A stretch of DNA of 64,000 bases, taken from positions 20,638 through 84,637 of the forward strand of contig CADBZO010000005.1 in NCBI GenBank assembly GCA_902799185.1, given 5' to 3'. Position 1 is the stretch's first letter. Every line of letters starts with the position of its first letter. Made by a program: the position numbers and the translations under genes. Positions 9,447 through 17,305 of this stretch are shown here, in pieces. The notes below the pieces were generated by a model that was given only the letters and a program-made list of their open reading frames with translations, was not told the DNA's origin and made no database searches. The stretch comes from an uncultured Bacteroidales bacterium (lineage in GTDB: Bacteria > Bacteroidota > Bacteroidia > Bacteroidales > Paludibacteraceae).

Positions 9447-9581
9447 ATGAGAAAGAAGGTTTATTCAGAGCCACAAATGAGTGTCATATGCTTTACCGAA
9501 ACGACCTCTTTGATGAGTGGCAGTACTCTTGGTAATCCGGGAGAAACCATCCCGTCTGATGATCCCGGCAACGCAATCTGA
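9447..9581 (+). CDS. 44-residue peptide downstream of surface protein
   Basis: ATG 9447 to TGA 9579-9581 gives a peptide beginning MRKKVYSEPQMSVICF, with LMSGSTLGNPGE near the middle and an acidic, proline-rich end (SDDPGNA). Short proteins of this pattern (basic start, Y-x-x-P, a leucine/methionine-rich middle, Gly-Ser, then Pro/Asp-rich tail) often sit beside large surface proteins in Bacteroidales; their function is unknown. The 26-bp gap suggests co-transcription with the 1325-residue protein. Confidence 0.6.
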   Translation: MRKKVYSEPQMSVICFTETTSLMSGSTLGNPGETIPSDDPGNAI

Positions 9582-9654
9582 GCCCTCAAGAGAGAAACTG
9601 TGAACCACAGGCGCACAGCACACTCCTTAAAAACAGGAAAAAGTGGCATACACC

Positions 9655-9683
9655 CTTGTGTATGTCATTTTTTTGTACCTTTG
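9655..9683 (+). promoter_or_regulatory. Promoter without an obvious gene
   Basis: CTTGTGTATGTC (9655-9666) and TACCTTTG (9676-9683) match the local promoter type, but the spacing is 17 bp instead of 20. The next 170 bp hold only a 20-codon frame (9728-9790) with no recognisable product, then a second promoter. It may transcribe a short RNA or an extended leader for the phosphofructokinase. Confidence 0.5.
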
Positions 9684-9861
9684 CAGCCGAATTAACCAAG
9701 ACGAAGTCTCAAACTCTCAAACAACCGATGCCAACCAATGCCAAGCAAATGCACAATTCGTTTTTTACCTCAATTCCACAGACAGAATAGACATCCTACA
9801 GGCTAAATAGATGCAGAATGAAGGCTATACGAAAAATATTTGGCATAAAAATCCTTTCATT

Positions 9862-9893
9862 CTTGCATATGTCAAAAAAAAGCAGTAAATTTG
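9862..9893 (+). promoter_or_regulatory. Promoter of PPi-phosphofructokinase
   Basis: CTTGCATATGTC (9862-9873) with TAAATTTG at 9886-9893, 20-bp spacing; a leader of about 60 nt precedes ATG 9957. Confidence 0.75.
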
Positions 9894-9956
9894 CAGGCAA
9901 ATTTGCGGTGAACCGCGTTAAATCGTTATATTATTACATTAAAATATACTAATCTT

Positions 9957-11624
9957 ATGCAAAAAAGTCCATTACAGATTGCCCGTCAGAGCTATCAGCC
10001 GAAGATGCCGGTAGCGTTACAGGGCGCAGTACGCCTCGTAGAAGGCGAGAAAACACAGTCGGTTGCAGACCAAGAGGAAATCCAAAAACTCTTCCCGAAC
10101 ACGTACGGTCTGCCGATTATTACCTTGGAACCGGTAGCTGAGTCGAAAGGCGAAAGTCAAAAGTCCAAAGCAGAGCCGTTCAATGTCGGCGTGATTCTCT
10201 CCGGCGGTCAGGCTCCCGGCGGACACAACGTCATCAGCGGTCTTTATGACGGCCTGAAAGCATTGAATCCGGAGAACAAGCTGTACGGTTTCCTCGGCGG
10301 TCCGAGCGGTCTGATTGACGGCAAGTACCAGGAGCTGACCGGCGCTATCATCGACGAGTACCGCAACACGGGCGGCTTCGACATCATCGGTTCGGGTCGT
10401 ACCAAACTGGAAGAGACATGGCAGTTTGACAACGGTATCGAGATCTGCAAGCAGTTGGGCATCAAGGCGATTGTCATCATCGGCGGCGACGACAGCAACA
10501 CCAACGCGTGCGTACTTGCCGAGTACTACCTCCAGAAGCAATGCGGCATCCAAGTCATCGGCTGCCCGAAGACCATTGACGGCGACCTGAAGAACGAGAT
10601 GATCGAGACCTCGTTCGGCTTTGATACCGCTTGTAAGACGTATGCTGAACTTATCGGTAATATCCAGCGTGACGCCAACAGCGCGAAGAAATACTGGCAC
10701 TTCATCCGTTTGATGGGTCGTTCGGCAAGCCATATCGCATTGGAGTGCGCACTCCAGAGCCAGCCGAATATCTGCTTGATTTCCGAAGAGGTAGAGGCAA
10801 AAAACATGACGCTCAACGACATCGTAGAGGACATTGTGAAAGTGATCGTAGCCCGCGCCAACGCCGGTCTGAACTTCGGTACCGTGCTCATTCCGGAAGG
10901 TCTGATTGAATTCATTCCGGCCATGCGTGTGCTGATTCAGGAGCTGAACGACATGCTCGCCAACAACGAGGAGTTCACCGGTCTGGACGGCGACGATGCC
11001 AAACGCGAGTATGTCAAATCCATGCTCACTCCGGCTTCGTGCGAGCTGTTCCGTTCGCTGCCGAAAGGCATAGCCAAGCAGTTGACGCTTGACCGTGACC
11101 CGCACGGAAACGTGATGGTCAGCCAGATCGAGACCGAGAAACTGCTGATTGAGATGGTACAGAAACGTCTGGCGGTTCTCAAGGCCAACGGCGAGTACAA
11201 AGGCAAGTTCTCCGCCCTCAATCACTTCTTCGGTTACGAAGGCCGTTGCGCGATGCCGTCGAATTTTGATGCAGACTACTGCTATTCCATCGGCGTGAAT
11301 GCCACCCACCTGATTGCAGCCGGCAAGACCGGTTACATGTCGCTCGTGCGCAACCTGACCCGTCCGGCAGCCGAGTGGATTGCAGGCGGTGTGCCTATCA
11401 CGATGATGATGAACATGGAGAAACGTAACGGCAAGATGAAACCGGTTATCCAGAAGGCTCTGGTGGACCTCAACGGCAAGCCGTTCCAGTATCTGCAGGC
11501 ACACCGTGAGGAGTGGGCAGACGCCAATACCAGTTATATCTACCCGGGTCCGATCCAGTACTACGGTCCGAGTGAGGTTTGCGACCAACCGACCCGTACG
11601 CTGTTGCTCGAAAGAGGCAAATAA
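9957..11624 (+). CDS. pfp: Diphosphate--fructose-6-phosphate 1-phosphotransferase
   Basis: 555 residues, the long PPi-dependent class of phosphofructokinase, which reversibly phosphorylates fructose 6-phosphate in glycolysis. GGQAPGGHN (about 83-91) and GGDDSNTNA (176-184) form the phosphate site; Asp in GGDDS rather than Gly (GGDGS) marks PPi use. [10 protein letters not shown] (204-213) holds the catalytic TIDGD. A linker at residues 63-73 ([11 protein letters not shown]) is encoded by a degenerate short tandem repeat, like others in this window. It has its own promoter; the next gene begins within 50 bp. Confidence 0.93.
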   Translation: MQKSPLQIARQSYQPKMPVALQGAVRLVEGEKTQSVADQEEIQKLFPNTYGLPIITLEPVAESKGESQKSKAEPFNVGVILSGGQAPGGHNVISGLYDGLKALNPENKLYGFLGGPSGLIDGKYQELTGAIIDEYRNTGGFDIIGSGRTKLEETWQFDNGIEICKQLGIKAIVIIGGDDSNTNACVLAEYYLQKQCGIQVIGCPKTIDGDLKNEMIETSFGFDTACKTYAELIGNIQRDANSAKKYWHFIRLMGRSASHIALECALQSQPNICLISEEVEAKNMTLNDIVEDIVKVIVARANAGLNFGTVLIPEGLIEFIPAMRVLIQELNDMLANNEEFTGLDGDDAKREYVKSMLTPASCELFRSLPKGIAKQLTLDRDPHGNVMVSQIETEKLLIEMVQKRLAVLKANGEYKGKFSALNHFFGYEGRCAMPSNFDADYCYSIGVNATHLIAAGKTGYMSLVRNLTRPAAEWIAGGVPITMMMNMEKRNGKMKPVIQKALVDLNGKPFQYLQAHREEWADANTSYIYPGPIQYYGPSEVCDQPTRTLLLERGK

Positions 11625-11668
11625 ATGCAAGTGACCAAGTGACTAAGTACCAAGTACAAAGGAGTGTT

Positions 11669-12361
11669 TTGGGGCTTCTCCTGATAGTTTTCAGCATGAC
11701 CCTGTCCGCCCAAGATTTTTCGGCGGATGGGGCATTGCTGAAAGCATACCTGACGGACGACATGCCGGCATGGAAAGCGCATATTGATGTGCGAAGGGAC
11801 GATGTACAAAGTACAAAGGATTTATTGTACGAGTACGGGTATTGCGGGTATATCGTAGCGGAGGCGAAGAAAGACGGCAAAGAGACCTTGCTGCCTGAAG
11901 CCAAGCGGTATGTACAGCGTTTCCGCCGGCATACGGAGGCGATAAAGGGCAAGTTGCCCAAAGGGCATTACGAGATGTACATGAGTGCGGTCTATGTCTA
12001 TGAGCTGCGGCTGCGCGAGTCATTCCATCCGGTCAAGTCACTGGAGCTGGCGCGTGAGGCGGTGAAGCTGGCGCCGGAGGACCCGATGACGCTCTGTTAT
12101 TGCGCTACGGCGCTGTTCTACGCCCCGAAACCTTTCGGCGACAAGAAAGAAGCACTGGAGCTCTTTCTGAAAGCCGAGAAACGGTTTGAGGGCAAGGAAT
12201 GGTATCACTGCTGGTGGCGGCCGGCGACTAAGATGTATATCGTACAGTGCTACCAGAAAGCGGGAAACAAGAAAGAGGCCCTGCGCCGTGCGCAAGACCT
12301 CCTGAGAGAGTACCCGGAGTACGGGTTTGTCACTTCGCTAATTCCAGCGCTGCAAGAATAA
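11669..12361 (+). CDS. Secreted protein of unknown function, TPR-like
   Basis: About 230 residues with a hydrophobic signal (GLLLIVFSMTLSAQ) and a mature part with paired helices, such as SLELAREAVKLAPEDPMTLC and KEALELFLKAEKRFEG, that look like TPR repeats. No ATG precedes the signal. TTG 11669 has AAAGGAG four bases upstream; GTG 11639 and codons inside the end of pfp are alternatives. The start region is a degenerate repeat (gtgac/caagtac units, 11630-11660). Its 3' end overlaps that of the convergent GH105 gene by 32 bp. It may be co-transcribed with pfp. Confidence 0.6.
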   Translation: MGLLLIVFSMTLSAQDFSADGALLKAYLTDDMPAWKAHIDVRRDDVQSTKDLLYEYGYCGYIVAEAKKDGKETLLPEAKRYVQRFRRHTEAIKGKLPKGHYEMYMSAVYVYELRLRESFHPVKSLELAREAVKLAPEDPMTLCYCATALFYAPKPFGDKKEALELFLKAEKRFEGKEWYHCWWRPATKMYIVQCYQKAGNKKEALRRAQDLLREYPEYGFVTSLIPALQE

Positions 12362-13502
12362 GCGGTGCTACGCCTTTGGGGTCGTCGTCCCGTACGCGCT
12401 CGTGGATATAATAGGAATAGGTGCCGTCCCGATAGGGGTTGCCGCCGAGTCCTGCTACTGCGCAGCAATCGGTCAGCGAGAGTGTCCCGTCATCGTTGAG
12501 GCGGATCTTATAGGTCTTTAAGCCGGACAGTATCTGTTCGGCTTTCTGTTTGTATTCGGGTGACAGGATTCCCAGCCGTGCGCCTTTGGCGAAGGCGTAG
12601 CAGTACATGGCGGAGCAGGTGGATTCGAGGTAGTTGCCTTCTTCTCCTGCGCGGTCTGGCACCTGGTACCACAGCCTGGTGTCGCTATCCTGATAGGTCA
12701 TCAGTGCGTCTGCCACACGGCGGAGGATAGCCTCCAGTTCCGGCCGTTCGGGCAGGTCGGAGGGCATGAGTTCCAGCACGTCGCAGAGCGCCATGACGTA
12801 CCACCCTTCGGCTCTTCCCCATGTCTCGGGGCTGCAACCGGTGATACTGTCCGCCCATCCCATACGGCGGCTCTCGTCCCATCCGTGGTGGTTGAGGCCG
12901 TTGGGTTTGAGCGTGTGTCTGTCCACGATGAGGAACTGGCGTGCAATGTCGCTCCATGCTTCCGGTTCGGGCTTCCACGCCGCATAACGGGCATAGAAGG
13001 TCGTGCCGGTGAAGAGTCCGTCAAGCCACATCTGGTGTTCGTACACCTGCTTGTGCCAGAAGCCGCCTTCGTCGGTCCGCGGCTGGTTGCGCAGCTGGTC
13101 ACGGAGGGTCTCTATGGCAATCGTGTATTCGGGCTTGGGGGCTATCCCGTTGAGGAGAATGAGAAAATTGCCGCCCTGGATACGGTCCATGTTATAGAGG
13201 GACTGTTTGTAGGTGAGGATGGTGCCGTCCTGTCCGATGAACTGGTCTGCAAAACGCTGTGCGTGAGCCAGATAGGCGGTGTCGCCCGTAGCGGAATAGA
13301 GTTCCACGAAAGCGCGTGCCATGAGGGTGGGGGTGTATTCCCATTTGGGTTTGGAGGCACCGTCACAGGTCCATAACTCGGGGTTGTGCCGCATCTCGGA
13401 GCGGGCGATCTCTTCGGCAAAAGCGAGAGAGGAGTCTTCCGGTGCGCAAGCGGTCAGGATGACAGCCACGGCGAGAAGAAGGTAAAAGGTGATGTGTCTC
13501 AT
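12330..13502 (-). CDS. GH105-type unsaturated rhamnogalacturonyl hydrolase lipoprotein
   Basis: 390 residues. The start at 13502 (MRHITFYLLLAVAVILTAC) gives a lipoprotein signal with lipobox LTAC. The mature part has the (alpha/alpha)6 features of GH88/GH105: YEHQMWLDGLFTGTTFYARY, NHHGWDESRRMGW, and WGRAEGWYVMALCDVLELMP. The Asp in QMWLDGL and the His/Asp of the later motifs fit the vinyl-ether hydration mechanism known for YteR. It would act at the cell surface or in the periplasm on pectin-derived oligosaccharides. Its own divergent promoter is shared with the AraC gene; no other pectin enzyme is nearby. Confidence 0.8.
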   Translation of the reverse strand: MRHITFYLLLAVAVILTACAPEDSSLAFAEEIARSEMRHNPELWTCDGASKPKWEYTPTLMARAFVELYSATGDTAYLAHAQRFADQFIGQDGTILTYKQSLYNMDRIQGGNFLILLNGIAPKPEYTIAIETLRDQLRNQPRTDEGGFWHKQVYEHQMWLDGLFTGTTFYARYAAWKPEPEAWSDIARQFLIVDRHTLKPNGLNHHGWDESRRMGWADSITGCSPETWGRAEGWYVMALCDVLELMPSDLPERPELEAILRRVADALMTYQDSDTRLWYQVPDRAGEEGNYLESTCSAMYCYAFAKGARLGILSPEYKQKAEQILSGLKTYKIRLNDDGTLSLTDCCAVAGLGGNPYRDGTYSYYIHERVRDDDPKGVAPLILAALELAK

Positions 13503-13527
13503 GTATGGTGATTTTTTGTATTGTGTA

Positions 13528-13559
13528 CAAAAGTACTGCTTTTTTTTGACATACACAAA
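13528..13559 (-). promoter_or_regulatory. Promoter of the GH105 gene
   Basis: Minus strand: TTTGTGTATGTC (13559-13548) and TACTTTTG (13535-13528), 20-bp spacing, 26 bp upstream of the start codon. Confidence 0.75.
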
Positions 13560-13573
13560 TTTTCGTGTATTTT

Positions 13574-13605
13574 CTTGCGTATCTCAATTATTTTTTGTAA
13601 TTTTG
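13574..13605 (+). promoter_or_regulatory. Promoter of the AraC-type regulator
   Basis: CTTGCGTATCTC (13574-13585) with TAATTTTG at 13598-13605, 20-bp spacing; the start codon is 26 bp further. It is back to back with the GH105 promoter (15 bp between the two -33 elements). Confidence 0.75.
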
Positions 13606-13631
13606 CAGGGACTTTTGGTAAAATAGAATCT

Positions 13632-14441
13632 ATGCAGCCGATTGAGATTGCGGACATATTATCGACAGAATTGCAACTCGCCCATACGGGTTACCTGACG
13701 CATGCGCTGTGTCTGCAAGGCACGGCAACGCTGCTTTTCAACGGCGCGGCGCATCCCTTACAGCCCGGCGATTGTATCATTATGCAGCGCAGCGAATCCG
13801 CGCAGATAGCCGGTGCAAGTGAGGACTTCCGGACGATCACTGTCTATGTCACGCCGGAGTTTATCCAGATGGCGATGCCGCTCAGCAACTACGGCACGCG
13901 CGGACACATGATGCTGTTCAACGACCCGGTGATGCACCTCAACCCGCGGCAGCAGGAGCGGTGCAGAGAGAATATGGAATACGTGCGCACGCGCTGTGCG
14001 GAGAGAGACCACCGGTTTTATCTGGACTTGACACTCAATGCCGTGCAGGGCATGATCATTGATTTTTTTGATTTCCACGCGGAGATCTACGACGAGAAGA
14101 ACGACCTGAGCCACCCGAACGCGCACCTCATGAACCGTTTTATTGAGATGCTGGAGCGCGGCGAGTACCGCACGCACCGTGACATCGCCTACTATGCCGA
14201 CAAACTGTGCGTCACGCCCAAATATCTCTCCGAGACCTGCAAAAGTATCAGCGGCTGTGGCGCAGCGTACTGGATCAACCGCTATACTTCGGTAGAAATA
14301 TCCCGCCTTCTCCGGGACCGTTCCTTGACTCTCGCCGACATCGCGTTCCGTTTCGATTTCTCTTCCACGGCTTATCTGAGCCGTTACATCCGCCAGAACC
14401 TCGGCGTCTCCGCCTCCGAGATAAGAGGAGGGGATAAGTAA
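13632..14441 (+). CDS. AraC-family transcriptional regulator
   Basis: 269 residues from ATG 13632. The N-terminal 150 residues form a cupin-like sensor (GTATLLFNGAAHPLQPGDCIIM). The C-terminal 100 residues hold two helix-turn-helix motifs, RDIAYYADKLCVTPKYLSET and TLADIAFRFDFSSTAYLSRY, the latter being the AraC signature. It sits between GH105 (divergent) and an iron-type alcohol dehydrogenase (same strand). In E. coli the AraC-type YqhC controls the similar dehydrogenase gene yqhD, so control of the downstream redox genes by aldehydes is a reasonable inference; control of GH105 is the alternative. Confidence 0.85.
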   Translation: MQPIEIADILSTELQLAHTGYLTHALCLQGTATLLFNGAAHPLQPGDCIIMQRSESAQIAGASEDFRTITVYVTPEFIQMAMPLSNYGTRGHMMLFNDPVMHLNPRQQERCRENMEYVRTRCAERDHRFYLDLTLNAVQGMIIDFFDFHAEIYDEKNDLSHPNAHLMNRFIEMLERGEYRTHRDIAYYADKLCVTPKYLSETCKSISGCGAAYWINRYTSVEISRLLRDRSLTLADIAFRFDFSSTAYLSRYIRQNLGVSASEIRGGDK

Positions 14442-14488
14442 TTTCTGCTTTTTCGGCGAATTGTGTATCATTTGCCGTAAATTGTGTA

Positions 14489-14519
14489 ATGGATATATCA
14501 GGAAATTGTTGTACCTTTG
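14489..14519 (+). promoter_or_regulatory. Promoter of the alcohol dehydrogenase operon
   Basis: TACCTTTG (14512-14519) is a good -7 box. The -33 region (ATGGATATATCA) is a poor match to the TTGCATATGTCA seen elsewhere, which fits a promoter that needs an activator such as the upstream AraC protein. Confidence 0.6.
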
Positions 14520-14525
14520 TCGTCG

Positions 14526-14624
14526 GAATTGGAGATCAATGACCTCGTTGCAATGCAACTCGTATAATTGTCTCAATTCCTCCTCTCCCCACCGGACGCG
14601 CTACGTTAGCGTCCGTCGGGGCTC
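14526..14624 (+). ncRNA. Structured leader RNA (copy 1 of a repeated leader)
   Basis: The leader folds in two parts. GGAATTG (14525 on) pairs with CAATTCC (14574-14580), extended by GAGA/TCTC and enclosing a small hairpin (GTTGC/GCAAC). Next comes the hairpin CCCCACCGGACGC...GCGTCCGTCGGGG (about 14587-14620). The second part is almost identical to 55845-55886 upstream of secA, where the first hairpin has a different sequence but the same layout. It may be a cis-regulatory RNA; I cannot match it to a known family. Confidence 0.5.
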
Positions 14625-14652
14625 AATGTTAATTAATAAACCCATATATCAT

Positions 14653-15840
14653 ATGCAAAACTTTGATTACCAAACACCTACACGCTTGATTTTTGGTGAA
14701 GGCGTAGTAACGAAACTGCCGAAAGTGATGAGCGCATTCGGCAAGAAAATCCTCCTGACATACGGAGGAGGCAGTATTAAGAAGATTCCGGCTTTTAGAG
14801 GTAAAACGGGCAGCCTGTATGACTACGTGCATGAGGCACTCAAGGACTTTGAGATTGTCGAACTGAGCGGTATTCAGCCGAACCCGAAATACAATCCTTC
14901 GGTGCTGGACGGCGTGCGGCTGTGCAAAGAGCACAAAGTGGATGTCATTCTTTCTGTTGGTGGCGGAAGTGTGCTGGACTGCTCCAAGGCGATTGCTGCC
15001 GGTGCCTGCTATGACGGCGACCCGTGGGACCTCATTTCCTACAAGGTCAAAGCCCAGGCAGCCCTGCCGATAGTGGATATTATCACGCTGGCAGCCACCG
15101 GCAGCGAGTACGACTGCGGCGGTGTGATCTCCCGTACGGAGACCAATGACAAAATCGGTTATATGGACCGCCACTTATTCCCTGCCGTTTCGTTCCTTGA
15201 TCCGACCTATACGTTCTCGGTCAGCAAGAAACAGACCGCAGCAGGTATCGCTGACGCGATGAACCACACCATCGAGCAGTATTTTGCGGAGGACACGACA
15301 TTGCTCAACGACGGTTTCTGCGAGTCCATGCTGCGTTCGCTCATGGAGAACGGCCGCAAGTGTATCGCTAACCCGGAAGACTACAAAGCCCGCGCGGAGA
15401 TGATGCTCGCCTGCACCTACGGATGCAACGGCATTCTGGCACTCGGCAACAGTGAGTCAGGCTGGCCCTGCCACGGCATCGAGCACGCCCTCTCTGCCTA
15501 TTACGACATCACCCACGGCGAAGGCTTGGCAATCATCACACCGCGTTGGATGAAACATATCCTCAATGAGCACACCCTGCCGCGGTTCGTCAAGTACGGA
15601 ATCAATGTCTTTGATATCGACCCTTCGCTGACCCAATGGGAGATTGCTAACAAGGCCATCGAAGCGACTTACGCATTCTTTGAGTCTATTAACATCCCGA
15701 TGCACCTGCGCGAAGTAGGTATCGACGAGAGCCGCTTGGACGAGATGGCGCATCATATCGCCGTCAACGAAGGACTGGAGAACGCCTATGCGCCGCTGAC
15801 GGAGCAGGATATTAAACAAATCTTAATTGACAGTTTGTAA
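14653..15840 (+). CDS. Iron-containing alcohol dehydrogenase (YqhD/BDH type)
   Basis: 395 residues from ATG 14653. The N-terminal NAD(P)-binding domain has LLTYGGGSIKK and VGGGSVLDCSKAIA; GGGS is the nucleotide loop. The C-terminal metal domain carries the iron ligands in AGIADAMNHTIEQYF, ESGWPCHGIEHALS and DITHGEGLAIITP, with the conserved Asp and three His. The sequence is closest in style to NADPH-dependent YqhD/butanol dehydrogenases that reduce aldehydes. It is first in an operon with an acetyltransferase (9-bp gap) and a flavodoxin. Confidence 0.9.
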   Translation: MQNFDYQTPTRLIFGEGVVTKLPKVMSAFGKKILLTYGGGSIKKIPAFRGKTGSLYDYVHEALKDFEIVELSGIQPNPKYNPSVLDGVRLCKEHKVDVILSVGGGSVLDCSKAIAAGACYDGDPWDLISYKVKAQAALPIVDIITLAATGSEYDCGGVISRTETNDKIGYMDRHLFPAVSFLDPTYTFSVSKKQTAAGIADAMNHTIEQYFAEDTTLLNDGFCESMLRSLMENGRKCIANPEDYKARAEMMLACTYGCNGILALGNSESGWPCHGIEHALSAYYDITHGEGLAIITPRWMKHILNEHTLPRFVKYGINVFDIDPSLTQWEIANKAIEATYAFFESINIPMHLREVGIDESRLDEMAHHIAVNEGLENAYAPLTEQDIKQILIDSL

Positions 15841-15849
15841 TTTTGTAAT

Positions 15850-16389
15850 ATGGAAGAATTTCGTGTAGATCCGCGGGTGACGACACCCGAAGCGCAGGCG
15901 GCGTATATAGAGCAGGGCCGCAAACTGTTTGCATTCAACCAGACCGTTCCCTTTACGCCGGAGAATATCGAGGCGACGAAAGCCCTCTTTGATGAGAACC
16001 TCGGCGAAGGAAGCATCGTTCAGCCTCCTTTGAAAGGTGTCTGCTTCGACATGGTTCATATTGGCAAAAACGTCATGATCATGCCGGATTGTCTGATGAT
16101 GTCGCGCGGCGGTATTACTATTGAGGATGGCGCAATGATTGCAGCGAACGTGCAACTCATCAGCAATAACCACGACCTCTACGAGCGCCAGATACTCATC
16201 TGCAAGCCCGTGCGTATCTGTAAGAATGCATGGGTGGGTGCAGGGGCAACTATCCTGCCCGGTGTGACGGTCGGCGAGAATGCCGTGGTAGCCGCTGCAG
16301 CCGTTGTGACCAAAGATGTGCCTGCCAACACCATCGTCGCCGGCAACCCTGCCAAAATCATCAAAACCATTCCGCCGAAAGAAAATTGA
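15850..16389 (+). CDS. Sugar O-acetyltransferase, left-handed beta-helix
   Basis: 179 residues. Hexapeptide repeats run from about residue 60 to 165 (IGKNVMIMPDCLM, GAMIAANVQLISNNHD, VGAGATILPGVTVGENAVVAAAAVVTKDVPANTIVAGNPAK). The His in SNNHD is the usual catalytic base of maltose/galactoside/NodL-type acetyltransferases. It transfers acetyl from acetyl-CoA to a sugar or similar hydroxyl; the substrate is unknown. It lies between alcohol dehydrogenase and flavodoxin genes with gaps below 10 bp, so it is co-transcribed with them. Confidence 0.88.
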   Translation: MEEFRVDPRVTTPEAQAAYIEQGRKLFAFNQTVPFTPENIEATKALFDENLGEGSIVQPPLKGVCFDMVHIGKNVMIMPDCLMMSRGGITIEDGAMIAANVQLISNNHDLYERQILICKPVRICKNAWVGAGATILPGVTVGENAVVAAAAVVTKDVPANTIVAGNPAKIIKTIPPKEN

Positions 16390-16395
16390 TATACA

Positions 16396-17046
16396 ATGAG
16401 AAAACTATTTTTAACTATCCTCGTGGGCATGTTCGCCCTGATGAGCTGCAATGCGCAAACAACTAAAACAAATGAAAAAATGGTAAATGATAAAATGGAA
16501 AAATGTCTTGTGGTCTTTTTCTCCCATGCCGGAGACAACTTCGCAGTAGGAAACATCAAAGTGGGCAACACCAAGATCGTTGCCGATTACATCAGCGAAA
16601 TCACAGGCGCTGACCAGTTTGAAATCGTCACCCATAAGTACGACGGAATGGCATACAAGCCGCTTTGCGACCTTGCGCAAGAGGAGCAGTACGCCGATGC
16701 ACGTCCGGCATTCGAACCGCTCATAACGAGTTCAAACGGCGAAGCCGTCAAACCTTCAAACGTCCAAGATTTCTTTGCGGATTACGACGTCATCTTCGTC
16801 GGCGGTCCCGTATGGTGGGGGACGTACCCGCAAGTGATGTTCACGTTCTTCGACACCTACGACCTCAACGGCAAAACTCTCTATCCGTTTACCACCCATG
16901 AGGGCAGCGGTTTGGGCTCTTGCGTGAGCGACCTGCGCAAGGCATACCCCAATGCCGATGTGAAGAAAGGCTTCAGCATGTATGGTCATGAGGTGCGCAC
17001 CAACAAGGCGAAAGTAGAGAACTGGATTAAAGGCCTAAATCTCTAA
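16396..17046 (+). CDS. Lipoprotein flavodoxin
   Basis: 216 residues. MRKLFLTILVGMFALMSC is a lipoprotein signal with lipobox LMSC. A linker of repeat origin (TNEKMVNDKMEK, DNA 16468-16503) connects it to a flavodoxin-like fold: VVFFSHAGDNF (phosphate loop), FVGGPVWWGTYP (FMN contact) and FTTHEGSGLGSC. Periplasmic flavodoxins of this type accompany alcohol dehydrogenases and aldo/keto reductases in Bacteroidales; partners here are inferred. The six-base gap after the acetyltransferase places it third in the operon. Confidence 0.85.
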   Translation: MRKLFLTILVGMFALMSCNAQTTKTNEKMVNDKMEKCLVVFFSHAGDNFAVGNIKVGNTKIVADYISEITGADQFEIVTHKYDGMAYKPLCDLAQEEQYADARPAFEPLITSSNGEAVKPSNVQDFFADYDVIFVGGPVWWGTYPQVMFTFFDTYDLNGKTLYPFTTHEGSGLGSCVSDLRKAYPNADVKKGFSMYGHEVRTNKAKVENWIKGLNL

Positions 17047-17250
17047 CCTAAATCAGTCATTAGACCATTTTGCGCTTACGAGGCTTACATAGACAACGGC
17101 TACGAAAATGACGCACTTATGGCGCACTTACCGCACACTTATCACGCACTAATTTAGGGAAAGGATGGAAAGAAAATCAATGCAAAGGTACGAAAAAAAA
17201 TTGATATATGCAAATTTTGATGCGGTTGCTCTGAAAAAATCCTGCAAACA
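17047..17250. repeat. Intergenic stretch with GCGCACTTA-type tandem repeat
   Basis: No gene is visible. Bases 17108-17150 repeat a degenerate 10-12-bp unit around CGCACTTA. A 7-bp inverted pair, CCTAAAT near 17047 and ATTTAGG near 17152, brackets it and could fold into a weak terminator. Confidence 0.5.
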
Positions 17251-17282
17251 CTTGCGTATGTGGGATTTTTTTTGTAATTTTG
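17251..17282 (+). promoter_or_regulatory. Promoter of the polyferredoxin/Tat operon
   Basis: CTTGCGTATGTG (17251-17262) with TAATTTTG at 17275-17282, 20-bp spacing. The first in-frame ATGs follow at 17294 and 17306. Confidence 0.75.
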
Positions 17283-17305
17283 CCCCGCAAAATATGCTCA
17301 ACTCT

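Noticed and set aside
9728-9790. 20-codon frame after a promoter
   Set aside because: Too short and without composition or homology cues; mentioned only as content of the leader.
10017-11630. 537-residue minus-strand frame
   Set aside because: Fully antisense to pfp, whose motifs are complete; no promoter or family signature.
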